Source of the DNA: Clostridiales bacterium
GTDB taxonomy: Bacteria > Bacillota > Clostridia > UBA1381
Direction of reading: 5' to 3'
Assembly (NCBI GenBank): GCA_029226975.1
Contig: JAQXZB010000063.1
Location: 1 to 64,000, forward strand
Length of the DNA stretch: 64,000 nt
Both the position numbers and the translations under genes were made by a program. Below, in pieces: positions 1 through 8,279 of this stretch (positions within the stretch are counted from its first letter, which is position 1; each line of letters opens with the position of its first letter). Below the pieces are notes generated by a model. That model did not search any database. It was not told where the DNA came from and saw only the letters and a program-made list of their open reading frames with translations.

Positions 1-4
1 TTTT

Positions 5-949
5 TTATCTTATAAGCAAAAATGCCGTATATGCCCCGTAAATCAGTATCATCACGATACCGGCAGGTCTTGTTATTTTCTTTTTTGCAAGGGCGATTAC
101 ATACACCAAAGCCATTATTCCCGTTAAAATACACACGTCCCACAGCGCGTATCCGTCCGTACCCATATCCCCGATTACCGCGGACATTCCCAGTATGAAA
201 AGAATGTTAAATATATTCGAGCCTATGGCATTGCCCACTGCAATATCGTTTTGCCCTTTTTTTGCCGCCACCACTGAAGTAACAAGCTCCGGAAGCGATG
301 TTCCCACCGCCACAACCGTAAGACCGATAACCGTTTCCGTAAGTCCCGCCGCAAGCGCAATTGCCTTTGCACCCATTACGGTCAGCTGTCCTCCGGCTAT
401 TACCCCGGCAATTCCCACCGCTATAAGAATCAGACATTTTGTCCAGGACATGGGCTTCTCCTGTTCGGGTGAAGCTTCGCACTGATTTTTCTTTCCCGGC
501 ATAACCGACCCCGCCATAAATATCACAAACATCACCAAAAGCGCTATGCCGTCAAGCCTTGTCAGTGCGGTTTCGCCGCCGTTTAACGTAACCAACAGCA
601 CAGCAAGCAGCACAGTTATGCCTATACAAAACGGAAAATCCCGCCTTAACATATCCCGCTTCACCGCCACCGGCGCTATTATGGCACTCATGCCCAAAAC
701 CACAAGAGTGTTAAACATATTCGAGCCGATTACGTTTCCTATGGCTATTTCATTGCTGCCGGTTACCGACGCGGTTATGCTTACCGCCGCTTCGGGCAGG
801 CTTGTCCCGAAAGCAACAACTGTCAGCCCCACAATGTATGCCGGAATTTTAAGCCGATTTGACAAAGCACACGCCCCGTCAACAAAAAAATCCGCACCCT
901 TTACCAGCAGAACAAAGCCCGCTATAAGAAATACCACCATTAAAACCAT
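5..949 (-). CDS. CaCA-family Ca2+/cation:Na+ (H+) antiporter (YrbG-like)
   Basis: Integral membrane cation exchanger of the calcium:cation antiporter family, 314 residues, expected to export Ca2+ or a related divalent ion. Both hallmark alpha repeats are visible, each with a GTSLPE motif (about residues 48-53 and 216-221) followed by a GNxIGSNxFN stretch, separated by a Lys/Glu-rich loop near 150-170. The ORF track starts 62 codons too early: that part is riboswitch RNA. The ATG at 949 has AAGGAGGG seven bases upstream and starts the first membrane helix (MVLMVVFLIAGF). It lies just downstream of the V-ATPase operon but has its own promoter and a yybP-ykoY riboswitch, which suggests Mn2+ (or another divalent ion) as inducer and possibly as substrate. 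The ion itself is inferred. Confidence 0.9.
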   Translation of the reverse strand: MVLMVVFLIAGFVLLVKGADFFVDGACALSNRLKIPAYIVGLTVVAFGTSLPEAAVSITASVTGSNEIAIGNVIGSNMFNTLVVLGMSAIIAPVAVKRDMLRRDFPFCIGITVLLAVLLVTLNGGETALTRLDGIALLVMFVIFMAGSVMPGKKNQCEASPEQEKPMSWTKCLILIAVGIAGVIAGGQLTVMGAKAIALAAGLTETVIGLTVVAVGTSLPELVTSVVAAKKGQNDIAVGNAIGSNIFNILFILGMSAVIGDMGTDGYALWDVCILTGIMALVYVIALAKKKITRPAGIVMILIYGAYTAFLLIR

Positions 950-967
950 TTTATTTCCCTCCTTGTC

Positions 968-1088
968 AAAATAAAAGAGACTTCTATTGCGTATGCAATA
1001 AAAGTCTCGTTGCTTACTGAAGAACCGGGATTTATCCGTACTGACGATTTCTCCAACGCGCACCGCGCGTGAACTACTCCCTTTTACA
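968..1088 (-). promoter_or_regulatory. yybP-ykoY (Mn2+) riboswitch with terminator
   Basis: The 5' leader on the minus strand begins AAAAGGGAGUAGUUC and the aptamer ends CAACGAGACUUUU, matching the conserved GGGGAGUAG and ACGAGACYUUU blocks of the yybP-ykoY class as I remember them. UAAAAG at the 5' end pairs with CUUUUA at the 3' end to form P1. The 3' strand of P1 is shared with a downstream terminator hairpin, so ligand binding should allow read-through (an ON switch). The class senses Mn2+ and commonly controls TerC, MntP, P-type ATPases and cation exchangers, which fits the downstream antiporter. The aptamer spans roughly 1004-1086. The ligand is inferred from the class. Confidence 0.82.
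977..1008 (-). terminator. Riboswitch expression-platform terminator
   Basis: On the minus strand GAGACUUUUAUUGC pairs with GCAAUAGAAGUCUC around a 4-nt loop and is followed by UUUUAUUUU. Its 5' arm overlaps the 3' strand of aptamer P1, so the two structures exclude each other. Because the upstream ATPase operon has no other terminator here, this hairpin may also end V-ATPase transcripts. Confidence 0.85.
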
Positions 1089-1093
1089 AGGAT

Positions 1094-1122
1094 ATTATAC
1101 GACATTTTCTTACATTTGTCAA
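1094..1122 (-). promoter_or_regulatory. Sigma-A promoter of the riboswitch/antiporter unit
   Basis: Perfect consensus TTGACA (1117-1122) and TATAAT (1094-1099) with a 17-bp spacer, reading leftward. It lies 10 bp beyond the stop codon of V-ATPase subunit D. The start site would fall just before the aptamer. Confidence 0.9.
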
Positions 1123-1131
1123 TACCCTTTA

Positions 1132-1743
1132 TCATAACTTGGAGCTTTTTATCATCTTCATTCTGGAATGTTCCTCCCTGTCCTTTTCCTCCAGGGAATC
1201 GGAAATATCCTTTACAATCATCTCATATTGAGGAATAGTTATATTTTCAAGAGCGTTGGCGCGCTTTTGCGTTTTTTTGATGTTCATCGCAAGGCGGTAA
1301 ACCGAATTTTCTATCTCGGCAAGCTGTATTGTCAGCTCCTTAACCCGCCCGAAGCACAGCGAAGCCTCGTCTATTGCCGAGGAGGTTTCCGCAAAGCCGT
1401 AGGGCGGTCTGCCGGAAGGCTTTTGGGCTCTTACAACCGGAATTTCCACGCCCATTACGCTCCTTAAATCTATGGTTATGCTCTCCTCAAAGCTTGCCGC
1501 GTGAGCATGGCGCTCAACCTCGCTTATGCCCATAAGCACGTTTGCGCTTTCAAGAGCCTTGTAGGCGCGGGCAAAGGTTTCCTCAATCTTTGCCTCAACG
1601 TCCTTTGCCTCCTCGATAAGCTGCATCATCTCCCTTATGAGGATATTGCGCTTTTTATCGAGCATTTCATAGCCCTGCTTTGAAAGACGCAGCGTGTTCT
1701 TGGCAGCCATAAGGTTGCCCTTTGTCGGCGCTAATTTCTGCAT
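1132..1743 (-). CDS. atpD: V/A-type ATPase subunit D (central stalk)
   Basis: Subunit D forms the coiled-coil rotor shaft inside the A3B3 ring and couples ATP turnover to ion movement. The 203-residue protein has the usual length and N-terminal signature (LAPTKGNL near residues 5-11, then a long basic/acidic helix), a less conserved middle with a Gly/Pro segment (QKPSGRPPYGF), and a C-terminal helix. Family members begin just before the PT motif, so the first ATG is preferred over the Met at codon 12. The start ATG shares one base with the subunit B stop (TAATG), indicating translational coupling. It is the last gene of the ATPase operon. Confidence 0.95.
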   Translation of the reverse strand: MQKLAPTKGNLMAAKNTLRLSKQGYEMLDKKRNILIREMMQLIEEAKDVEAKIEETFARAYKALESANVLMGISEVERHAHAASFEESITIDLRSVMGVEIPVVRAQKPSGRPPYGFAETSSAIDEASLCFGRVKELTIQLAEIENSVYRLAMNIKKTQKRANALENITIPQYEMIVKDISDSLEEKDREEHSRMKMIKSSKL

Positions 1744-3149
1744 TACTCCTTCACTTCCTCCGCTTCGGCGCTTCTGTAATACTTATCCAAAATCTCGTCG
1801 CTCACTCTGTCAAGCTCGCTCTTGGGCAACATTCCCAACAGCTTCCAGCCCAAATCGAGAGTTTCCTCAATGCTTCTGTTTTCGTCCTTTGCCTGGGTCA
1901 GGAACCGGGCGTCAAAGGCCTTTCCGAACTCAATATACTTTTTGTCTATGGGTGAAAGCTCATCCTCGCCTATTACCGAGGCAAGGCTCTTTGCGTCCTC
2001 AACCTTGGAATACGCCGCAAAAAGCTGATTGGCAAGCTCCGGGTGATCCTCCCTTGTATAGCCCTTGCCTATACCGTCCTTCATCAGTCTTGACAATGAC
2101 GGCAGTATGGAAACCGGCGGGTACACGCCTGACAGGCTCAATGATCTGCCCAAAACTATCTGACCCTCGGTTATATATCCCGTAAGGTCGGGTATCGGGT
2201 GGGTAATATCATCGTTGGGCATGGTCAAAATCGGCACCTGCGTTACCGAGCCCTTTGCGTCCTTTATAATTCCCGCGCGCTCATAAAGGGAGGCAAGGTC
2301 GGAATACAAATATCCCGGAAAGCCCTTTCTTGAGGGAATTTCGCCCTTTGACGAGGATATTTCTCTTAAAGCCTCGGCGTAGGAGGTCATATCCGTTAAT
2401 ATAACCAGAACGTGCATATCGTGCTTAAATGCAAGATACTCTGCCGCCGTAAGCGCACATCTTGGTGTGATTATTCTTTCAACCACAGGGTCGTTTGAAA
2501 GGTTTAAAAACATTACAACCTTGTTTAAAACGCCGCTGTCCTCAAAGGATTTTCTGAAATAGTTGGCAACATCGTGCTTTACGCCCATTGCCGCAAAAAC
2601 TATGGCAAATCTGTCGCCGTTTACATCGTCCTCGTCCACAACCTTTGCCTGTCTTGCAATCTGCACCGCAAGACTGTCATGGGGCAGACCGTCGCCGGAA
2701 AATATGGGCAGCTTCTGACCTCTTATAAGCGTTGCAAGACAGTCAATGGAGGAAATACCCGTCTGAATAAAGTTGTTGGGGTATTCCCTTGAAACCGGGT
2801 TTATCGGCTGTCCGTTTACGTCGCGGACCTCGTCTGCAAAATAATCGCCCAGCCCGTCTATGGGTCTGCCGACACCGTCTAAGGTCCTTCCCAAAATTTC
2901 CTTAGAAAGCGGCAGCCGCATAGGCTCGCCCATAAACCTTGTTTTCGTATTGGTAAGCGAAAGTCCGCTTGTTCCCTCAAAAAGCTGAATAACCGCCTTA
3001 TCTCCCGAAATTTCTATAACTCTGCCCAAACGCTTTTGACCGCTGTCAAGAGTAACCGTTACCATTTCCTCATAGAAAGCGTCCGTTATTCCGTCTATAA
3101 CCGCAAGGGGTCCCTGGATATTATTAAGACCCATATATTCTATAGCCAT
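1743..3149 (-). CDS. atpB: V/A-type ATPase subunit B (non-catalytic)
   Basis: The 468-residue B subunit alternates with A in the soluble A3B3 head and completes the nucleotide sites without hydrolysing ATP itself. The family core is visible ([58 protein letters not shown]-like segment). The P-loop position reads SGDGLPHD, without the GKT of a catalytic site, as expected for B. A GGGGGAG ribosome site lies just upstream. It sits between subunit A (15-bp gap) and D (overlapping TAATG). The N-terminal beta-barrel begins at residue 1, and length is typical. Confidence 0.97.
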   Translation of the reverse strand: MAIEYMGLNNIQGPLAVIDGITDAFYEEMVTVTLDSGQKRLGRVIEISGDKAVIQLFEGTSGLSLTNTKTRFMGEPMRLPLSKEILGRTLDGVGRPIDGLGDYFADEVRDVNGQPINPVSREYPNNFIQTGISSIDCLATLIRGQKLPIFSGDGLPHDSLAVQIARQAKVVDEDDVNGDRFAIVFAAMGVKHDVANYFRKSFEDSGVLNKVVMFLNLSNDPVVERIITPRCALTAAEYLAFKHDMHVLVILTDMTSYAEALREISSSKGEIPSRKGFPGYLYSDLASLYERAGIIKDAKGSVTQVPILTMPNDDITHPIPDLTGYITEGQIVLGRSLSLSGVYPPVSILPSLSRLMKDGIGKGYTREDHPELANQLFAAYSKVEDAKSLASVIGEDELSPIDKKYIEFGKAFDARFLTQAKDENRSIEETLDLGWKLLGMLPKSELDRVSDEILDKYYRSAEAEEVKE

Positions 3150-3164
3150 ATCCGCTCCCCCTTT

Positions 3165-4937
3165 CTATTCCTCGTCAAGCTTTGCCGCTATCAGCTTATC
3201 AAAGCTGTCGTTTATTTTTTCTGTCAATGCCTTTATGGGCTCCTCGAAATTATCGTTGCTTATCGAGTATTTCATTCGGATTACCTCCTCGACAACCCCG
3301 GTTTTTGCAACCTTTGAAAGCACAATACCCTTATCGACCATCTGCTTCATGCGCCTGTCAAGGGTTAAAATAACGTCCATCATTCTGTTCTGCTTTGCCA
3401 GCGGCACATATGTATCGTCCGCATGGAAAGCGTTCTGCTGCAAAAATCCCAGTCTTATGGCTCTTGCAACCTCAAGAGTAGCCTTTTGGCTGTCGGGCAG
3501 AACGTCCGCACCGATAAGCTTTACAATCTCCAAAAGACTGCTTTCCTCCTGAAGAATAGCCATTATTCGGGTACGCTTATCCATAAAGTCCTTTGAAACA
3601 TTCGCACTGTACCAGTCTGTCAGCTCGTCAACGTATTCGCTGTAGCTTGAAAGCCAGTTGATTGCCGGATAATGTCTTGCATATGCAAGGGATTTGTCAA
3701 GGGCCCAAAAGCAGCGTATAAAACGCTTGGTGTTCTGCGTGACCGGCTCCGAGAAATCTCCGCCCTGGGGAGAAACCGCGCCGATTATGGAAACCGAGCC
3801 TTCCGTTCCGTTTAAGTTGGTTACATAGCCGGCTCTTTCGTAAAACGCCGAGAGCCTTGACGCCAAATATGCCGGGAAGCCCTCCTCGGCGGGCATTTCC
3901 TCCAAACGTCCCGAAATTTCTCTTAAAGCCTCCGCCCATCTTGAGGTGGAGTCCGCCATAAGCGCAACGTCATAGCCCATATCCCTGTAATATTCAGCCA
4001 GTGTAACGCCTGTGTAAATACTTGCCTCACGTGCCGCAACCGGCATATTGGAAGTGTTTGCGATAAGCACTGTTCTGTCAAGCAACGGTCTGTTGGATTT
4101 GGGGTCGATAAGCTCCGAAAATTCCTCCAGAACCTGCGTCATCTCGTTGCCGCGCTCTCCGCAGCCGATATATACGATTATATCCGCGTCGCACCATTTT
4201 GCAAGCTGATGCTGTGTCATTGTTTTTCCCGTACCGAAGCCGCCGGGGATTGCCGCCGCGCCGCCCTTTGCCAGCGGGAACATCGCGTCTATTATTCTCT
4301 GTCCCGTCACAAGGGGTACGGAAATGGGCTGACGCTTCAGATACGGTCTTGCCTGCTTAATGGGCCATTCCTGCTTCATACATATGTCCACAAGCCCGTT
4401 TTCCGTCTGAAGCTTTACAATCGGCTCGCAGATATTGTAATTTCCGTCGGGAGCTGCCCATTTTACTATGCCCTTTACATTGGGCGGAATCATAATGCGG
4501 TGCTCAATAAGAGTTGTTTCCTGGGTTACGGCGATTATGTCGCCGCCCGAAACCGCGTCATTTTCCTTTGCCCGAACGGTAACGCTCCAGGTTTTTGTTT
4601 CATCAAGGGGCGTAACCTTCATGCCTCTTGCGATAAATGCGCCGGAGCCTTTGCGTATCTCCTTTAAGGGATGCTCTATACCGTCAAATATGTCGGAAAT
4701 GATACCCGGTGCGAGGGTGATGGACATCGGCGAGCCGGAGCCTTTAACAAGCTCTCCCGCCTTAAGCCCCGAGGTTTCCTCATATACCTGCACTATCGTA
4801 GCGTCCTCTTCGACACCGATAACCTCGCCGATAAGCTCCTCGTCGCCCACATATACCATTTCCTGCATACCGAATTCATCCGAACCCTTTACCTTCACAA
4901 CAGGTCCGTTTATTCCAAATATACGACCTTCTGCCAT
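3165..4937 (-). CDS. atpA: V/A-type ATPase catalytic subunit A
   Basis: Catalytic subunit of the A3B3 head, 590 residues, the normal length for bacterial and archaeal A subunits including the characteristic non-homologous insert near residues 110-190. The Walker A loop reads GGFGTGKT at about 232-239, followed by CGERGNEM with the catalytic Glu. The third P-loop position is Gly-Thr where many family members have Ala, still compatible with activity. The ATG has AGGAAC upstream. It is flanked by subunits E and B in the same direction. Direction of work (ATP synthesis or ion pumping) cannot be read from the sequence. Confidence 0.97.
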   Translation of the reverse strand: MAEGRIFGINGPVVKVKGSDEFGMQEMVYVGDEELIGEVIGVEEDATIVQVYEETSGLKAGELVKGSGSPMSITLAPGIISDIFDGIEHPLKEIRKGSGAFIARGMKVTPLDETKTWSVTVRAKENDAVSGGDIIAVTQETTLIEHRIMIPPNVKGIVKWAAPDGNYNICEPIVKLQTENGLVDICMKQEWPIKQARPYLKRQPISVPLVTGQRIIDAMFPLAKGGAAAIPGGFGTGKTMTQHQLAKWCDADIIVYIGCGERGNEMTQVLEEFSELIDPKSNRPLLDRTVLIANTSNMPVAAREASIYTGVTLAEYYRDMGYDVALMADSTSRWAEALREISGRLEEMPAEEGFPAYLASRLSAFYERAGYVTNLNGTEGSVSIIGAVSPQGGDFSEPVTQNTKRFIRCFWALDKSLAYARHYPAINWLSSYSEYVDELTDWYSANVSKDFMDKRTRIMAILQEESSLLEIVKLIGADVLPDSQKATLEVARAIRLGFLQQNAFHADDTYVPLAKQNRMMDVILTLDRRMKQMVDKGIVLSKVAKTGVVEEVIRMKYSISNDNFEEPIKALTEKINDSFDKLIAAKLDEE

Positions 4938-4965
4938 GTTTAATGTTCCTTTCTGTTATCGACTT

Positions 4966-5571
4966 CTATTCTATGGTCAGACCGCTGCCGGTGAGAAAAT
5001 CCTTTTTCTCCTCGGCAAGCATCTCTTTAAAGGAATAATCCACGCTTACGCGTCTGTCGGGATTAAATACCTTTACTCCGCCGATAAAATCCTTTTCATC
5101 GGCTGCCTGAACGGAAATTGTCGAATAGTCCTCGGACAGGGCAATTATCTCGTCCTTATACTTCAAATCGTCACCCGATACATATACAAGCTTGCTGCCC
5201 TTGCCGACCTCCAAAAGCGCTCTTTCGGTTCTGCGCATAAGCCATTCCCTGTATTCATCGGTTTTCATAAATTCCTTTAATTTATCGCTTACCTCAAGCA
5301 TAACCTCGTTTATGATGCTGTCACGATATAAAAGCAGCTGCTTTTTTGCGTCAAGCTCCGCCTGCAGGACCTGCTGATTTTCCTTTTTCTTCGCTTCTAT
5401 GGTATTAAGCTGAAGCTGTGTTGAAGCCTCCTCCCGGTACTGCGCCTCCTTCTCGGCAATAATCGCGTCATGCTTCTTTTGCATGCTGTCTATCATACCT
5501 TCTCTTTTGCCGGAAGCATCTCTCATTACCAGTGATGAGAAAGTATTAAGCTTTTCATTCATAATGTCCAT
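4966..5571 (-). CDS. atpE: V/A-type ATPase subunit E (peripheral stalk)
   Basis: The 201-residue E subunit pairs with the small G/H subunit to form the peripheral stalk that holds the A3B3 head still. The N-terminal half is a charged helix rich in Glu, Lys and Gln (for example KKHDAIIAEKEAQYREEAS), the C-terminal half a compact alpha/beta domain ending with GGVKVFNPDRRVSVDYS, which is typical of E. Start is the ATG with GGGAGG ten bases upstream; a second ATG at codon 4 is possible. Its partner gene is the first gene of the operon. Confidence 0.92.
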   Translation of the reverse strand: MDIMNEKLNTFSSLVMRDASGKREGMIDSMQKKHDAIIAEKEAQYREEASTQLQLNTIEAKKKENQQVLQAELDAKKQLLLYRDSIINEVMLEVSDKLKEFMKTDEYREWLMRRTERALLEVGKGSKLVYVSGDDLKYKDEIIALSEDYSTISVQAADEKDFIGGVKVFNPDRRVSVDYSFKEMLAEEKKDFLTGSGLTIE

Positions 5572-5597
5572 TTGTAATCAACCTCCCTTTAGGGTAA

Positions 5598-5906
5598 TTA
5601 AAGCTTTAGCCCTATAGATTCCTGCACAAGTCCGTTTATCGACCCGGCTATGTCACGGCTGCCGTGTCTGTCGGGTATTTCGACAATCAGGGGTGTGTGC
5701 AGGGTAAGCTTAAGGCTTCTTATATAATCCTTTACGGTTGCGGCAGCCTTCTCGGTCAATACAAGAATACCGAGTTCCTTGTCGGACAGCGCGGATTTAA
5801 CGGCTTCGGTGACCTCCTCGCTCGTATGAGCAACACAGCCTCTTATTCCCGCAAGCCTCATTCCCACAAGGGTATCCACGTTGTCGCTTATCAGATACAT
5901 TTTCAT
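5598..5906 (-). CDS. atpF: V/A-type ATPase subunit F (rotor)
   Basis: A 102-residue Rossmann-like protein matching the F subunit (called NtpG in Enterococcus) that binds the D shaft. The pattern MKMYLISDNVDTLVGMRLAGI near the start and GILVLTEKAA in the middle are family typical (strand, then Asp, then a Gly-rich helix). It lies between the proteolipid and E genes with short gaps, in line with the operon. An AAAGGGATG ribosome site precedes the ATG. Confidence 0.9.
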   Translation of the reverse strand: MKMYLISDNVDTLVGMRLAGIRGCVAHTSEEVTEAVKSALSDKELGILVLTEKAAATVKDYIRSLKLTLHTPLIVEIPDRHGSRDIAGSINGLVQESIGLKL

Positions 5907-5921
5907 TTACAAGTCATCCCT

Positions 5922-6341
5922 TTAGCTGTTTAAGATCATAAACGAAATTACCAGACCGTAAAGAGCGATACCCTCTGCAAGAGCAACGAAGATAAGGGTT
6001 TTACCCATGATTTTCTCGTTCTCGCTCATTGCGCCTATAGCCGCAGACGCAGCGGACGCAACCGCGATACCGCCGCCCACGCCGCTAAGACCGGTTGAAA
6101 GAGCGGCGCCTATGTATTTTAGGCCCTCGCCCACGCTCATTCCCGTCTGTGCCGCTCCCGCAGCGAAAGCGGGAACGGAGCAGCCCAGCGTATATACAAC
6201 ACCCACGCCGATAACGGCGAAGAACGAAATTGCGTTCATTAAAAGACATTCCTTACCCTTTGATTTGCCTGACTTATAATAAAGAGCAATCGGAGCCAGA
6301 ACACTTAACGCTATTAAAACAAATAATACCTTCATCAACAT
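5922..6341 (-). CDS. atpK: V/A-type ATPase proteolipid subunit K (c ring)
   Basis: Membrane rotor subunit, 139 residues. Four hydrophobic segments: two N-terminal ones (about 4-20 and 33-53) and a c-type hairpin (about 76-104 and 115-137). The ion-carrying carboxylate is Glu123 in FVALAEGIALYG. The Gln of Na+-binding c subunits in the first hairpin helix is Gly here (GVGGG), and the residue after the Glu is Gly where Na+ types have Ser or Thr, so Na+ ligands look absent and H+ coupling is inferred. The N-terminal pair does not carry its own carboxylate. Flanked by subunits I and F. Confidence 0.92.
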   Translation of the reverse strand: MLMKVLFVLIALSVLAPIALYYKSGKSKGKECLLMNAISFFAVIGVGVVYTLGCSVPAFAAGAAQTGMSVGEGLKYIGAALSTGLSGVGGGIAVASAASAAIGAMSENEKIMGKTLIFVALAEGIALYGLVISFMILNS

Positions 6342-6359
6342 TTTTAATTACCTCTCTTT

Positions 6360-8258
6360 TTATTTATTCTTTAAGGAAACAAATTCCTTGCCGCCGCCTC
6401 TGAAATAACGGCTGAACATTTCATAATACTCAAGTCTTAATACCTGAATTGCGACTATAAGCGCTTCCAAAACCATGACTATGATATTTCCCACAACCAT
6501 AACCACAGCTCCGCCGACGCCGCCGCTCTTTGAAAGAGCCGCAACGGCCATCATCATGCCCACATGTATAATCGCGAACGCGCCTATTCTTAAGAAGGAT
6601 ATTGTGTTGGTAATAAAGCTCAGCACAACCTCGAACATCTCAAAGAGATTTTCAACAAAGAACATTCCGCTTTTGGGAAGCCAGTTCTTGTTCCCCTCCA
6701 CAAGCTTTGAAAGCGGCTCGCACATATACATTGCAAGCAATGAAACCGCAAACATCAGTCCTATAACAATGCCGGGTATTCCAAGACCCAAAACCGCATT
6801 CAGTGCAAGAAGCACAACGCCCAAATAGAACACTATGCCCGCAATTCCGTTATGTCCGAATATCGCCTCGCCGTACTGCCTTGCCCTTATGGTATTGGCA
6901 ACGTTTAGGCACATTCCCATAATTATGGTTATCGCACCCATGCACACCGTACCGATAAGCAGCGGCATAATTGATTCCATGGGCTTTATGGTTTCTATAT
7001 GGAACAGCTGCGGTATAATCTCCTCGTTTCCGAAGAATGAGCCGTATATAAAGCCGCTCACAATTCCCGCCAGTCCAACCATTCCGATAATTCCGCCCAA
7101 ATCCAGCTTTTTTATCTTGTAGGCGGCAAAGCCGGCTATGGCAAGCACCGCACTCTGTCCCACATCGCCGAACATTATTCCGAAAAACAGAATATAGGTT
7201 ATGGCAAGTATGGGCGTGGGGTCTATCTCGCCGTAACGGGGAAGCCCGTACATCTTCACGAACATTTCAAAGGGACGGAAGATGAAGTTGTTTTTAAGCT
7301 TTGTCGGCGGGCTTACACCCTTTATTTTATCCGGGTTTTCAAAATACATGATAACCACATCATCCGACTGTGAGATTTCCTTCTCAAGCTTTTTCGCTTC
7401 CGATGCCTCCATCCAGCCCACCACATAGAAGAACATATCCGAATGTACGGCGTTTCTTCTTATCTCGTCGAACTGACTTCGCTTTCTGGCAAGATTGTAT
7501 ATTCCCGAAAGCGTCATTCTTGCGTCCAAAAGCATACCGGAGGTTTTTTGACTTAATTCTTCCTTTTTCCGTTTATATTCCTCGTTTTCGCTGCGAAGCT
7601 GCTTTTTTATCTCATAGGGAATACCCGTATGCTTTGTATCTATCTGCTCCTCCTCGAAATACAGGGAATCGAAAACCTCATCGACCTTTCTCTTCTTTAA
7701 GAGAGGCACGAAGTAAAAGCCCCATACGTCCGTTGTGTTTTCATAGGTTTTTACAAAAACCGTTTCAAGGTTTTCAAGATAGGTGTTTAAGGTTTTGTAG
7801 CTCGGCTTTGAAATATGCCCGAATCTTACGGCGATATATTCCATACCGAATATCTTCTCCAAAGGCTCATCAACATCTATCATCAAATTCATCTGTTCAA
7901 TGGTCTTTTCGTTTTCTTCGATTTTTTTGTCAAGCTCCGCACTTTCTGTCCGCTCATTTTCAATTCTGCTGTTTATAGAACCGATGTACTCCTGCATTTT
8001 CTCATAGGTCATGCTGTTGTCTGCCAAGAAATCGGCGTCCGGCTCATAATTTGCAAATTTAAGTATGGAAAGCGCGTCCTTTGCCAAAGTTTCGTAATAA
8101 TTTGAATCCTCAAAGCTTTCAAGACGCTTGCGGTTTGTAAGCACGCTTGCAGCCTTTTCCAGATGAATATCCCTGCCGTATATATATTTCTCAACAATGC
8201 TGTCAAAGCGGCTTATCTGTCCCGAAATAGTTACGGCCTTCATCTTAACTATTGCCAA
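6360..8258 (-). CDS. atpI: V/A-type ATPase subunit I (membrane stator a)
   Basis: The 632-residue stator subunit that makes the ion half-channels against the c ring. A large cytosolic N-terminal domain (about 1-340, with coiled-coil arms such as SAELDKKIEENEKTIEQMN) precedes seven or eight membrane helices. The essential Arg is seen in ISFLRIGAFAIIHVG about 60 residues from the end. The start codon is TTG (CAA at 8256-8258) with an AGGAG site eight bases upstream. This gives MAIVKMKAVTISG, the usual family N-terminus. The next ATG is five codons later and would cut into the conserved strand. Confidence 0.95.
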   Translation of the reverse strand: MAIVKMKAVTISGQISRFDSIVEKYIYGRDIHLEKAASVLTNRKRLESFEDSNYYETLAKDALSILKFANYEPDADFLADNSMTYEKMQEYIGSINSRIENERTESAELDKKIEENEKTIEQMNLMIDVDEPLEKIFGMEYIAVRFGHISKPSYKTLNTYLENLETVFVKTYENTTDVWGFYFVPLLKKRKVDEVFDSLYFEEEQIDTKHTGIPYEIKKQLRSENEEYKRKKEELSQKTSGMLLDARMTLSGIYNLARKRSQFDEIRRNAVHSDMFFYVVGWMEASEAKKLEKEISQSDDVVIMYFENPDKIKGVSPPTKLKNNFIFRPFEMFVKMYGLPRYGEIDPTPILAITYILFFGIMFGDVGQSAVLAIAGFAAYKIKKLDLGGIIGMVGLAGIVSGFIYGSFFGNEEIIPQLFHIETIKPMESIMPLLIGTVCMGAITIIMGMCLNVANTIRARQYGEAIFGHNGIAGIVFYLGVVLLALNAVLGLGIPGIVIGLMFAVSLLAMYMCEPLSKLVEGNKNWLPKSGMFFVENLFEMFEVVLSFITNTISFLRIGAFAIIHVGMMMAVAALSKSGGVGGAVVMVVGNIIVMVLEALIVAIQVLRLEYYEMFSRYFRGGGKEFVSLKNK

Positions 8259-8279
8259 AGCTTTCTCTCCTCCCTTCCG

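Noticed and set aside
949-1135. 62-codon N-terminal extension of the antiporter in the ORF track
   Set aside because: This stretch is the promoter, yybP-ykoY aptamer and terminator. The true start has its own SD and starts the first membrane helix.
4468-5280. 270-codon plus-strand ORF
   Set aside because: Antisense shadow of V-ATPase subunits A and E. It spans two real genes, has low-complexity Ser/Pro/Ile composition and no SD.
7370-7978. 202-codon plus-strand ORF
   Set aside because: Shadow of the subunit I gene on the other strand; Arg/Phe/Ser-rich with no family features.
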